From Ruminococcus sp. YE71 (GTDB lineage Bacteria; Bacillota; Clostridia; Oscillospirales; Ruminococcaceae), in contig NZ_FPIR01000016.1 in the NCBI RefSeq assembly GCF_900119155.1, positions 1 through 64,000 on the forward strand: a stretch of 64,000 nt of DNA. The letters run 5' to 3'. Positions within the stretch are counted from its first letter, which is position 1, and the number at the start of each line of letters is the position of its first letter. The notes under the pieces are model-generated. The model saw only the letters and a list, made by a program, of their open reading frames with translations, had not been told where the DNA came from and made no database searches. A program made the position numbers and the translations under genes. Below, one piece after another: positions 1 through 7,947 of the stretch.

Positions 1-1
1 G

Positions 2-124
2 GGCAAAAACAACATCAAAACAGAGTTCATTTTGCTCGGGCTGGCATACAACATAAAGAAACTTTTTACGAAGATCTCGGGAAACCGACTCGGAATATCT
101 CTTTTTGAACTAAAATCGGCATAA
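2..124 (+). CDS. IS transposase, C-terminal end only (cut by left edge)
   Basis: An open frame enters from the left edge and stops at TAA 122-124, giving 40 residues. The stretch TEFILLGLAYNIKKLF followed by a short basic tail resembles the C-terminus of IS1182/IS4-like DDE transposases, where an F-x-x-x-A-x-N-hydrophobic-K pattern closes the last helix. The codons are A/T-rich compared with the genes to the right, which fits acquired DNA. The catalytic domain lies outside the window, so family and intactness cannot be judged. Confidence 0.55.
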   Translation, partial: GKNNIKTEFILLGLAYNIKKLFTKISGNRLGISLFELKSA

Positions 125-130
125 AACCAA

Positions 131-179
131 CAGAACAAAACACCCCCGAGTTCTCTTTTTGAAGAGGGCTTGGGGGTGT
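131..179 (-). terminator. Terminator of the two-component operon
   Basis: Arms 140-150 and 169-179 form a stem of about 11 bp (ACACCCCC core). In the minus direction a TTTTGTT tract follows, so it best serves the histidine kinase gene ending at 286. In the plus direction no T-run follows. Positions 180-285 hold nothing else recognisable. Confidence 0.7.
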
Positions 180-285
180 GCGCGCTGAAAATGCCTATTT
201 TACAAAGCATTGTATTTGACGGGTTTGATGTGCGGATATTGAGAGGGAGTGCTGATGGTGCAACAGCTCCTTTTTTATGCCGTAT

Positions 286-1626
286 TCATATCATCTGTTC
301 CACATCGAAGGTCTCCCTGCCGTCGGGCAGCTCGATGACCGCGGTCGCCTTCACCGAACCGCTGCCCGAGCTTATGGTAAGCTCGCCGCCGTGTGCCTGA
401 CAGATGTCGTTGACGATGCGCAGTCCGTAGCCGTGACCCTTGCCTTTCGAGGTCATGATGCTGAAGGAACCCGCGGAACTGTTCTCGCACCTCAGCACGA
501 ACATACCGTTTTTCACGCCGCTTTTGAGGGCGATATATTTACACTCGGACTTCTCGGAACGCAGGCAGGCCTCAACAGCGTTGTCGAACAGGTTCGAGAA
601 CAGCGAGCATAGCTCCACGGGTTCGAGCCCCGAAGCCTTGCAGCCGTGCAGGTCGGTAGTCACATTTATGCCGTCAAGCCGTTCGTCGCTGAGCTTTACG
701 GTCAACACCGCGTTCACGGTGCGGTCGTCGCAGTAGTTGACGTTCCTCACCGACAGCAGACCGCTCTGCATCGACGAGAGTATGCGCTCCGCCTGTTCGC
801 CGCCGTCGGGCTCGTTCATCAGACGGATAGCCGTCGTCAGCTGATTCTGCATCTCGTGGCGCAGCTTCGATATCTCGTCGAACTTCTCTTCCGCCAGCTG
901 GTAGTAGCGGTACTCGTTCTCACGCACGGCGCGGAGCTGTTCGAGCTCCTGCTCCGTCCTGATAAGGTCGCGCCGACGCAGGCTCCCGAAGTAGTGCATC
1001 AGCAGCAGCGTATACATCAGCGTCTGATAGGAGAGCTGGATGAGGTTGTCGGTATCGCTGAGTACAGAATTCTTTTCGACGCGGCTGTGCATCACAAGGA
1101 ACATGAAATGCAGCGTCACGAAGAACGAGAGAATGTGCATATCGTAATGAATTCCCTGACTCACCAGCGATTTTCGGCGGGAAATCATGATGACCGCAAC
1201 GTAGCCGAGAAACAGCACGTCGGTAAAGACTATGCGGTAGAATGCGAGCGTCGTGTCGTCGCTGCTCGCCAGATAGCCGTAGTTCGGTATCTCGTCGAAG
1301 ATCACGACCGCGAGGGGTATCGTCAAAAACTCTAACGCGAAGGACAGCGCATAGAACGAAAAATACTGTATAAGCCGCCTTTTCAGCGAGCCGCCGAACA
1401 TGGTCAGCACGAAGCACAGCAGTATCAGACCCCTCAGCCCCGCCTGCACGAAAGGAGGAGTTGACGGGAACATCAGCCCGAAAAGACCGTATGTTGCCGC
1501 CATCGGCACGAACCAGATAACAACGCTGAACATGAAGCTCTTCTTCGGTTCGCCCGTGCAGAAAAGGTAGAAGGTCGAGATCAGCTGCTGCACGAACAGT
1601 CCGAGCAGGTATACTACATCGCTCAC
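286..1626 (-). CDS. Sensor histidine kinase, AgrC/GHKL type
   Basis: A 446-residue membrane sensor kinase. The first ~200 residues hold about six hydrophobic segments and are the likely signal-sensing part. A short coiled coil (about 210-245) leads to an H-box LRHEMQNQL with H257 as the presumed phosphoacceptor. A GHKL ATPase domain follows with N-box SNLFDNAVEAC and G-box GHGYGLRIV. This layout is that of AgrC/ComD/CitA-like kinases that pair with LytTR regulators. The GTG start overlaps the stop of the regulator gene by four bases (GTGA), so the two are translationally coupled. No agrB/agrD-like peptide gene is visible nearby, so the ligand is unknown. Confidence 0.88.
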   Translation of the reverse strand: MSDVVYLLGLFVQQLISTFYLFCTGEPKKSFMFSVVIWFVPMAATYGLFGLMFPSTPPFVQAGLRGLILLCFVLTMFGGSLKRRLIQYFSFYALSFALEFLTIPLAVVIFDEIPNYGYLASSDDTTLAFYRIVFTDVLFLGYVAVIMISRRKSLVSQGIHYDMHILSFFVTLHFMFLVMHSRVEKNSVLSDTDNLIQLSYQTLMYTLLLMHYFGSLRRRDLIRTEQELEQLRAVRENEYRYYQLAEEKFDEISKLRHEMQNQLTTAIRLMNEPDGGEQAERILSSMQSGLLSVRNVNYCDDRTVNAVLTVKLSDERLDGINVTTDLHGCKASGLEPVELCSLFSNLFDNAVEACLRSEKSECKYIALKSGVKNGMFVLRCENSSAGSFSIMTSKGKGHGYGLRIVNDICQAHGGELTISSGSGSVKATAVIELPDGRETFDVEQMI

Positions 1627-2336
1627 AGTGTATCACCCACGTATTCAAAGTATCTCTGCCGCGCTTCCTTGAACCGCGACTGGCTTATCGGCAGTTCCAT
1701 CCCGCCGCTGAGGGTGAAGATGTATCTGCTGATGGAGACCACGCAGGAAAGGTTCACGATGAAGCTCTGGTGACAGCAGACAAAACTGTCGGGCAGACGC
1801 TTCATAAGCTGTGACAGCTTCAGGTCGCGGAAAGTGCCTATTGGTTCACAGGACTTGTTGTACACGGTGAGTTTCCGCGCGGAGCTTTCGATGTAGGAAA
1901 TATCGGAAACGCGGACGGTCTGCGCCGAATTCTTGCCCGTGGCGAAGGTTATGCACCCGTCGGAAGCGTGCTTGCGTTCGACTATCGCCAGAGCCCTTTT
2001 CACGCTTTCCTCCGCGAAGGGCTTTATCAGCATGGCATCGGGAGCCGACTCGAACACCTGTTCGCAGTAGCGCATATGAGCGGTCACGAACACGAGAGCC
2101 GCATCGGGATGGTCTTTCCTCATGGAATTCGCAAGCTCGATGCCGTTCCTGCCATCCTCAAGCTCGATGTCGAGAAAGATGATGCTGCACCCCTGCGCAG
2201 CGTACCCCGACGCAGTTTCGTAGTCTGTCGCCTCGAAGATCTCCGCGTCGGCACACAGCCTGCTCAGCATATCCGACAGCGTCCTGCACTGTGCAGGCTC
2301 GTTGTCATATATCAGTATCCTTTTCGTTACAGCCAC
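1623..2336 (-). CDS. LytTR-family response regulator
   Basis: A 237-residue AgrA/LytR-type regulator. The receiver domain (about 6-125) has the acidic pair near D11 and phosphoacceptor D56 in IIFLDIELEDG. A LytTR DNA-binding domain (about 135-237) contains the family pattern ISYIESSARKL and F(V)CCHQSFIVNL. It is first in a two-gene operon with the kinase. The start is GTG at 2336 after a G-rich stretch; no better ATG was found. LytTR regulators usually bind pairs of short direct repeats one or two helical turns apart, and repeated TCAAA words lie just upstream around its own promoter, suggesting autoregulation. Confidence 0.88.
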   Translation of the reverse strand: MAVTKRILIYDNEPAQCRTLSDMLSRLCADAEIFEATDYETASGYAAQGCSIIFLDIELEDGRNGIELANSMRKDHPDAALVFVTAHMRYCEQVFESAPDAMLIKPFAEESVKRALAIVERKHASDGCITFATGKNSAQTVRVSDISYIESSARKLTVYNKSCEPIGTFRDLKLSQLMKRLPDSFVCCHQSFIVNLSCVVSISRYIFTLSGGMELPISQSRFKEARQRYFEYVGDTL

Positions 2337-2388
2337 CCCATCCCGAAATTAATTCACATCCCGTACCGAAAGGTCTCGGGACTCTTTT

Positions 2389-2417
2389 ATTATATACCAT
2401 TTTTCTGTCAAAGTCAA
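2389..2417 (-). promoter_or_regulatory. Sigma-A promoter of the two-component operon
   Basis: Read on the minus strand: -35 TTGACT (2417-2412), 17-bp spacer, -10 TATAAT (2394-2389). Confidence 0.7.
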
Positions 2418-2486
2418 TCAAGAATGTTAATTTTTTGTCAAAATTTGAGAATAGATAGTCAAACTATCAATTATTTATCAAAATTT
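2407..2486. promoter_or_regulatory. Repeated TCAAA words, possible LytTR operator
   Basis: GTCAAA occurs at 2407, 2437 and 2458 and ATCAAA near 2477; two copies extend to TCAAAATTT. Spacings of about 30, 21 and 19-20 bp are near helical-turn multiples. They lie in AT-rich DNA between the divergent operon and small gene, and the first touches the operon's -35. Assignment to the LytTR regulator is inference. Confidence 0.35.
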
Positions 2487-2539
2487 CTGTTATTAAAATG
2501 TTTTTTACAGATAAAAAAACAGGAAATTCCCAAAAACTC

Positions 2540-2568
2540 TTGACAAATAAATATATACGCATTATAAT
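2540..2568 (+). promoter_or_regulatory. Consensus sigma-A promoter of the 77-aa gene
   Basis: TTGACA (2540-2545), 17-bp spacer, TATAAT (2563-2568): a full match to consensus, within strongly AT-rich DNA. It leaves a leader of about 70 nt before the start codon. Confidence 0.8.
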
Positions 2569-2644
2569 TATATTATATAGATATAATTCTTTTATCCTAC
2601 ACGGAAAGTATGGATGGAACATAAGCTAAGGAGTGGTAAATGAA

Positions 2645-2878
2645 ATGAAAGAGTTTTATTACACTATGATCGTTAAAGCTAATGGGCTCAAGGCCTATTA
2701 CGGAAAACGAAATACAGAAGTGTTCCCGATAAAGGGCACCGTCGATGCCGAGGATTCGGCAGTCGGCTATGAATCAGAAGAGGAAGCGGTAAAGAATCAG
2801 AACTTCATTGAGAACTACTGCCGTACAATGGGTATTGCAGTGTCAGAAATGAAAGCCGTTGCTCTTGAAGGAGAATAA
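2645..2878 (+). CDS. Small protein of unknown function (77 aa)
   Basis: The start is ATG 2645 (MKEFYYTM), because an AAGGAG Shine-Dalgarno occupies 2628-2633 and rules out the upstream in-frame GTG. The product is soluble, slightly acidic and without Cys pairs or membrane segments. It begins with a beta-strand-like YYTMIV and has a glutamate-rich middle. I do not recognise a family. It has a consensus promoter, a clear terminator and stands alone, divergent from the two-component operon, so it could be a regulated target of that system. That link rests on position only. Confidence 0.7.
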   Translation: MKEFYYTMIVKANGLKAYYGKRNTEVFPIKGTVDAEDSAVGYESEEEAVKNQNFIENYCRTMGIAVSEMKAVALEGE

Positions 2879-2899
2879 AACCCCCTTATGAAAATTTTA

Positions 2900-2943
2900 T
2901 CGGTATCGCCCGAACTACCTATGAGCGATACCGACTTTTTTTT
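2900..2943 (+). terminator. Intrinsic terminator of the 77-aa gene
   Basis: A perfect 10-bp stem (TCGGTATCGC, arms 2900-2909 and 2925-2934) is followed by a run of eight T. It may also serve the converging gene that ends at 2948. Confidence 0.85.
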
Positions 2944-2947
2944 GCTT

Positions 2948-4408
2948 TTATAGCGGCTTATGGGAGAATCTGAAAGTCTTGTAGGTGTATTTGTCGCCTA
3001 TCTTCGTATTCTTCCATTTGTCGAATTTTTCTTCGGAGCTTTGTTTGTCGCCCCATTTGTCCGTAATGACTATGTAGTACTTGCCCTTCCTGGCACCCTG
3101 TCTGAGGTCACCGTAACTCGGGTCGGTACCGTCCTTGTAGGTCACGATGCCCGAAAGGTCTGCCCACTTGGGTTCGTGGTCGCTTCCCTTGGTGTCCTCG
3201 GTGCGTATCTCGACCCACTTGTCGATGTCGTAGTAATACTTTGTATCGTACACGGGTTCGTTGCGGTAAACGGGTTCCTGGTAGGTCTCAGTCTCGTACT
3301 CCGTCCTGTATCTCGGAGTCTGAACTTCCTCGAACTGACCGTTTCCGAGGTCACGGTAGTGAGTATCGTAGCCGTCCTGTACCTGATGCGCCACCTGCCG
3401 CGTCCGCGTTTCGTAGTGGTCGAGGACCTGTCGGTAGGAGCGTATCTCCTCCTTTTTCTCGTGGAGATTCGCACCTTTCGGAAGGGTCCAGTCGCTTTCG
3501 TCAACGTTCTTGAATTCCTCAACGCCGACCGTTCTCTCCCACTCGAAGCCTGAGACTTCGGCGGTGCGCTTGACGGGGACGAAGATGAAGAGCAGTACCG
3601 CCGCCAGCACAGTGAACACGGCGAGTCTCTTCTTGAATTTTTCAACAGCCCTGTTTTTGTTGATCTGCCGCATCTGCTGAATGGTATTCACAGCTTCGCG
3701 CTTGTGTTCGCCGCAGTAGGGGCAGAATTTGTATTCAGGGTCGTCGGGAATGTTCGCGTGGCATTTTGCGCACACCCACCTCTTTCCGACAGACGGCGTT
3801 TCGTTCTCCGTCGGCTCGTAGTACTCCGTGTCATCGGGCTTTGCATCGCCGCATCTCGGACAGAAACGGTAGTTGCCGTACAGCCCGATCTTGGAACAGC
3901 ACCCGCAGTCCCAGCGAAGCCTTCGCAGGGCGTGGCGTTCCTCACGCTTAGCGTGCCTTTCCTCGGTGGAGGAAACCGCAGGCTTTTCAGGCTCGGGATT
4001 CTCGGGCGAGGGAGCGTTCGGATTCGGAGCGCCGCATTCGGCGCAGTTGAGCGCTGTCGGCGGGTTCGTCTGACCGCAGTATCCGCAGGTCCAGTCTGCC
4101 GACGCACGCTGGACGGTTGGCTTTTCCAACTTGCCGAAGTAGTTCCGCGAAGCGTCGCCCTTCGGAGAGCCGCAGTTTCCGCAGAAGAGGTCTTCGTTTG
4201 CGTTCTGGGTACTGCAATAGTCGCAGACCCAGTTGGCGACGGAGCGCATATCACCCTCGGCGACATACTCCACCGCGTTCGGATCCATGTAATATTTCAC
4301 ATTCGCGGGTATCGGCGCACCGCAGTTGGTGCAGAACTTCTTGTCGCCGCGGATGTGTTTTTTGCCGCATTGGGGACAGTCCCAGTAGCCCCAGACGTGC
4401 TTTGACAT
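2948..4408 (-). CDS. Membrane protein with five zinc ribbons and a Tyr/Glu-rich domain
   Basis: A 486-residue protein. The first ~245 residues carry five four-cysteine ribbons (CPQC/CTNC, CDYC/CGNC, CGYC/CAEC, CGCC/CPRC, CAKC/CPYC). Ribbons 2 and 3 resemble RanBP2-type fingers. A Pro/Glu linker lies between ribbons 3 and 4. A single membrane segment (AVFTVLAAVLLFIFVPV, about 265-282) follows, then a ~200-residue domain with a tyrosine/glutamate/threonine-rich stretch (about 360-405: repeated Y-x-x-E-P-V-Y words). The order suggests ribbons inside the cell and the last domain outside. I know similar multi-ribbon proteins only as uncharacterised Firmicutes proteins. It starts 3 bp after hisC, so it is co-transcribed with it. 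Confidence 0.75.
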   Translation of the reverse strand: MSKHVWGYWDCPQCGKKHIRGDKKFCTNCGAPIPANVKYYMDPNAVEYVAEGDMRSVANWVCDYCSTQNANEDLFCGNCGSPKGDASRNYFGKLEKPTVQRASADWTCGYCGQTNPPTALNCAECGAPNPNAPSPENPEPEKPAVSSTEERHAKREERHALRRLRWDCGCCSKIGLYGNYRFCPRCGDAKPDDTEYYEPTENETPSVGKRWVCAKCHANIPDDPEYKFCPYCGEHKREAVNTIQQMRQINKNRAVEKFKKRLAVFTVLAAVLLFIFVPVKRTAEVSGFEWERTVGVEEFKNVDESDWTLPKGANLHEKKEEIRSYRQVLDHYETRTRQVAHQVQDGYDTHYRDLGNGQFEEVQTPRYRTEYETETYQEPVYRNEPVYDTKYYYDIDKWVEIRTEDTKGSDHEPKWADLSGIVTYKDGTDPSYGDLRQGARKGKYYIVITDKWGDKQSSEEKFDKWKNTKIGDKYTYKTFRFSHKPL

Positions 4409-4411
4409 AGG

Positions 4412-5479
4412 TCAGATCAGCTCCTTTACCGCCTCCACGAGTTTATCCATCTGTTCGTCCGTGCCGACAGTTATCCTGAGCCTGTTGGAGATGCGCGGCT
4501 TGTCCCAGTAGCGGATGAAGATGCCTTTTTCTCTCAGGTGAGTGAAGATCTCCTTGGCAGAGAGGGTCTTGTGCTCGGCGAAAAGGAAGTTCGTGCCGCT
4601 GTCGGGAATATCGAAACCGAGCTCTCTCAGTTCCTTTGTGATGCGCTCACGGGTCGCGATGACCTTTGCGGTCGTCTCGCGCAGGTACGCCTCGTCGTTG
4701 ACCGAAGCCACGCCTGCCTCTATCGTCACCCTGTCCATCGGGTAGGAATTGTAGCTGTCCTTGACCGCGCCCATATAGCGGATAAGTTCGGGATCTCCCA
4801 TCGCCATGCCGATTCGCATACCTGCCATCGAGCGCGACTTTGAGAAGGTCTGGGTCACCAGCAGGTTCTCGTACTTCTCGATAAGGGGAACTGCCGACTT
4901 GCCGCCGAAGTCTATGTACGCCTCGTCGATGATAACGACGCTGTCGGGGTTATGCTCCAGAAGCTCGGTAACGAAGTCAAGACTCTCGCAAATCGAAGTC
5001 GGGGCATTCGGGTTAGGGATGACCACGCCGCCGTTCTCGCCGAAGAAGTCGGAAACGTTGATGCGGAAATTCTCATCCACCGCAGGCGTTCTGAAGGGTA
5101 TCTTCAGAAGTTCGCACCACACGGGGTAGAAGGAATAGGTCACGTCGGGGAACAGCACGGGCTTATCCGAGTTAAAGAACGCCCTGAACGCTGTAGCGAG
5201 CACGTCGTCCGAGCCGTTGCCGATGAACACGTTCTCGGAGGTCAGCTTGGTGCCGTTGAGCGAGTTGAGACGTTCCGCGACTGCTTTTCTCAGCGGTGCG
5301 GCGTCCATCGAGGGGTAAAGTCTCAGACTCTCCGCTTTGAACTTCGCGATGCACTCATTAACGGCAGGCGAGGGCGGATAGGGGCACTCGTTTGCGTTGA
5401 GCTTGATTATGTCATCACTTTTCGGCTGTTCGCCTGCTGTGTAGGGTTCGATGTTGATAAGGTTATCTCTCCAGCTCAT
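4412..5479 (-). CDS. hisC: Histidinol-phosphate aminotransferase
   Basis: A 355-residue fold-type I PLP aminotransferase that converts imidazole-acetol phosphate and glutamate to histidinol phosphate and 2-oxoglutarate in histidine synthesis. Visible family marks are the N-terminal LNANECPYPPSP, the GNGSDD loop, YIDF before the PLP-binding lysine in TFSKSRSMAG, and the C-terminal RISNRLRITVGT. Length is normal. It stands apart from other his genes, between a radical SAM gene and the zinc-ribbon gene, so a broader aminotransferase role (e.g. aromatic amino acids) is possible. An AAAGG site lies rather far (~14 nt) from the ATG. Confidence 0.85.
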   Translation of the reverse strand: MSWRDNLINIEPYTAGEQPKSDDIIKLNANECPYPPSPAVNECIAKFKAESLRLYPSMDAAPLRKAVAERLNSLNGTKLTSENVFIGNGSDDVLATAFRAFFNSDKPVLFPDVTYSFYPVWCELLKIPFRTPAVDENFRINVSDFFGENGGVVIPNPNAPTSICESLDFVTELLEHNPDSVVIIDEAYIDFGGKSAVPLIEKYENLLVTQTFSKSRSMAGMRIGMAMGDPELIRYMGAVKDSYNSYPMDRVTIEAGVASVNDEAYLRETTAKVIATRERITKELRELGFDIPDSGTNFLFAEHKTLSAKEIFTHLREKGIFIRYWDKPRISNRLRITVGTDEQMDKLVEAVKELI

Positions 5480-5526
5480 AATATATTATCTGCCTTTCTG
5501 TAAAGGTTAATTTTCCGCGTCCGAGG

Positions 5527-6141
5527 TCAGTCGGGGATGTACTCTCTCACTCTCAGCTTCACGCCTGCTTTTTCGGCTACCGCTTTTGACTGTGCGACTT
5601 TTTCTTCGCCGATGATATCGACTACCGTCAGCACCACCTCGGGAACATAATCCTTAACCTCCGATGCGAATCTCAGCATAGCATCGAAGCTCCTGATGCC
5701 GAAGCTCGGTCTTGTTACCTCGTTGTACTCCTCGGCGGTCGGCGCGTTCAGGCTAATGGAGACGCAGTCGATAAGTCCCTTGAACTCCCCTGCCGTTGAC
5801 CTGCCGTTTATCAGGTCTGACAGACCGTTTGTGTTGATGCGGAGCGGAGTCTTTGTATGCTCCCTCAGCCACTTCGCAACCTGCTTGACCATCTCGATCT
5901 CGCAGGTCGGCTCGCCGTAGCCGCAGAAAACTATCTGCTTGTAGCTGTCGAGGTCGCGCTTTGAAAGGTCGGCGGTTATCTCCTCGAAACTCGGCGTATG
6001 TTCGAGCCACAGGGGGTCCGAGCCGTAGGCGGTGTCGCCGTTCTGTCTCAGGCAGAAGGTACACGCACAGGGACATTTGTTCGTAAGGTTGAGGTACAGG
6101 CCTTCGCCGACCTCGTAGGAAATTGTCATTGCTTTTCTCAT
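5527..6141 (-). CDS. Radical SAM protein, TatD-associated type
   Basis: About 204 residues from the ATG at 6141, which has GGTGA five bases upstream; an in-frame ATG at 6153 is less well placed. The cysteine motif C-x3-C-x2-C is seen in CPCACTFC near the N-terminus, followed by the GYGEPT motif that binds SAM. The short length and N-terminal ISYEVGEGLYLNLTNKC match the group often found beside tatD-like nucleases. Here no tatD is present; neighbours are hisC and a membrane protein. The substrate is unknown. It presumably uses a [4Fe-4S] cluster to cleave SAM in the cytoplasm. Confidence 0.8.
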   Translation of the reverse strand: MRKAMTISYEVGEGLYLNLTNKCPCACTFCLRQNGDTAYGSDPLWLEHTPSFEEITADLSKRDLDSYKQIVFCGYGEPTCEIEMVKQVAKWLREHTKTPLRINTNGLSDLINGRSTAGEFKGLIDCVSISLNAPTAEEYNEVTRPSFGIRSFDAMLRFASEVKDYVPEVVLTVVDIIGEEKVAQSKAVAEKAGVKLRVREYIPD

Positions 6142-6177
6142 ACTTTTCACCATCTATCCGTTTTTTTGTACTTATCG

Positions 6178-6678
6178 TTATTTTTTGAGTATCAGCCGCA
6201 GGCTCGCGAAGAATCCCACAAACATTGAGAGCACCATGCTGAACAGCAGAAGTTTCCACGCGGTCTGCTGATTTGCCATAAAGGTCGCGAAGCTCACGCC
6301 GCCGACTATCTTTCTTGCGGTGCCCTCCGCGCCGAGGGACGAACAAAGCAGTGCCAGCGCGAAACGCGTGTTTATCAGCGCCGAGAACGCCGAGATGCCG
6401 CTTCCGATGGAAGAGAACAGAACGCTGTAATTCTCGCGCTTATGGTACACGATGATACCGCTCGCAAGATGCATCGCCGTCAGCACAAGGAACGCCGCGA
6501 ACGCCGCGAAGAAACCGATGCCCAGTGCGACATTCGGATCCTTGTCCTTGTTCAGAAAGCTCATTATCGCAAGGAGAAGCGCCCCCAGCGAGAAGGATGC
6601 GAGCATCGCGAACACCGCAAAAGCGCGGTTCCTTCTTACATCCTTAGGTATCTCTTCGGTCTTTATCTGTTTTGGCAT
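6178..6678 (-). CDS. Four-helix membrane protein of unknown function
   Basis: A 166-residue protein with a short charged N-terminus (KQIKTEEIPKDVRRN) and four hydrophobic segments, roughly 23-44, 54-82, 88-115 and 140-163. No catalytic motif or known domain is recognised. Its ATG overlaps the TAA of the corC-like gene by one base (TAATG), so translation is coupled. The coupling suggests a link to the CorC/HlyC transporter, but nothing in the sequence shows a function. Confidence 0.65.
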   Translation of the reverse strand: MPKQIKTEEIPKDVRRNRAFAVFAMLASFSLGALLLAIMSFLNKDKDPNVALGIGFFAAFAAFLVLTAMHLASGIIVYHKRENYSVLFSSIGSGISAFSALINTRFALALLCSSLGAEGTARKIVGGVSFATFMANQQTAWKLLLFSMVLSMFVGFFASLRLILKK

Positions 6679-7928
6679 TATCCATCTTCCTTTTCATTCT
6701 TTTGTACGTATCTGACGATCAGGCTGTCGATGCGCTGGTCGTTCTCCATCGAGACGGTGACGGAAAAACCGTCCAGCTCGACTGTTTCGCCGTCGGTGGG
6801 GAAACGTTCGAGACGTTCTGTCACCCAGCCGCCGACCGAGTTCGCGTCAGCCTCGATAAGATCCTCGTCAAGTTCGGCTTTTTCGAGGAAGTCGGAGACC
6901 GAAAGCTCGCCCGAGACCTGCCAGCTGTTCTCGCCGAGGCTGATGAAGCTGTCATCCTCCTCGTCGCGCTCGTCGTATATCTCGCCCACAAGCTCCTCGA
7001 TTATGTCTTCGAGGGTGCAGATGCCTGCCGTGCCGCCGTACTGATCGACCACGACCGCCATGTGGACTTTCTTCTTCTGCATCAGCTTCATTACCTCGGA
7101 AATACGCTTCGTTTCGGAGATATACACGGGGCTCGACATTATCTCGCCGATATCCCTACCTCCCTCCATGTACAGCTTGAAGAAGTCTATCTCATGGACG
7201 ATGCCGACTATCGAATCCAGCGACTTCTCATACACGGGAAGGCGCGAATAGCTGTTTTCGAGGAACACCTGACGTATCTTCTCCATATCGAAGCCGCGCT
7301 CGATACCGATGACGTTGACGCGTGGCACCAGCACCTCTTCGATGGTAGTCTCGTCGAAGTCCAGTGCCGAGCGGACAAGTTCGCTCTCCTGTTCTTCGAG
7401 CACGCCCTCGGTCTCGCTCTCGTCGATGATGTATTTGAGCTCTTCTTCGGTAAAGGACGGCTGTTTTTTCTTGCCGCCGAGGATCATATCCACGCCCTTC
7501 TTCACGAACCCGAAGAACCATATGGCGGGGGTGAGTATGAACATCGCCGCCGAAAGTGGTGCGCTCATCAGCATCGAGAAGCTCTCGGCGTTCTCCTTCG
7601 CCAGGGATTTCGGCAGTATCTCGCCGAATATCAGCACCAGCACGGTCAGCGTCAGCGTCGCATATGCCACGCTGTTCGAGCCGAACTTTTTCGTGAACAG
7701 CACCGTCGTCAGCGAGGACGAAAGGATGTTCACCACGTTGTTGCCGATGAGTATCGCCGTCAGCGCCTTATCGAAATTCTCTGTTATGTCGAGCGCCTTT
7801 TTCGCGCTCTTTTTTCCCGAAGCCGCCATATTCTTGAGTCGTATGCGGTTTGCGGACGAAAACGCTGTCTCGGTCGCAGAGCATACTGCCGACAGCGCGA
7901 GCAGTATACAGATAATAAACACGTCCAT
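6678..7928 (-). CDS. CNNM/CorC-HlyC family transporter
   Basis: A 416-residue integral membrane protein of the hemolysin-C/CorC group, implicated in Mg2+ or Co2+ transport. Order: DUF21/CNNM membrane domain (about 1-165) with ATETAFSSA and the FGEILPKSLAKE signature; a CBS pair (about 190-320) including VPRVNV, SRLPVYE and GGTAGICTLEDIIEELVGEI; and a C-terminal CorC_HlyC domain (about 335-410). Length is typical. It sits between a cysK-like gene (19 bp upstream) and the coupled membrane protein, probably in one operon. Confidence 0.88.
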   Translation of the reverse strand: MDVFIICILLALSAVCSATETAFSSANRIRLKNMAASGKKSAKKALDITENFDKALTAILIGNNVVNILSSSLTTVLFTKKFGSNSVAYATLTLTVLVLIFGEILPKSLAKENAESFSMLMSAPLSAAMFILTPAIWFFGFVKKGVDMILGGKKKQPSFTEEELKYIIDESETEGVLEEQESELVRSALDFDETTIEEVLVPRVNVIGIERGFDMEKIRQVFLENSYSRLPVYEKSLDSIVGIVHEIDFFKLYMEGGRDIGEIMSSPVYISETKRISEVMKLMQKKKVHMAVVVDQYGGTAGICTLEDIIEELVGEIYDERDEEDDSFISLGENSWQVSGELSVSDFLEKAELDEDLIEADANSVGGWVTERLERFPTDGETVELDGFSVTVSMENDQRIDSLIVRYVQKNEKEDG

Positions 7929-7947
7929 GTTTTTTTGAGACCTTACC

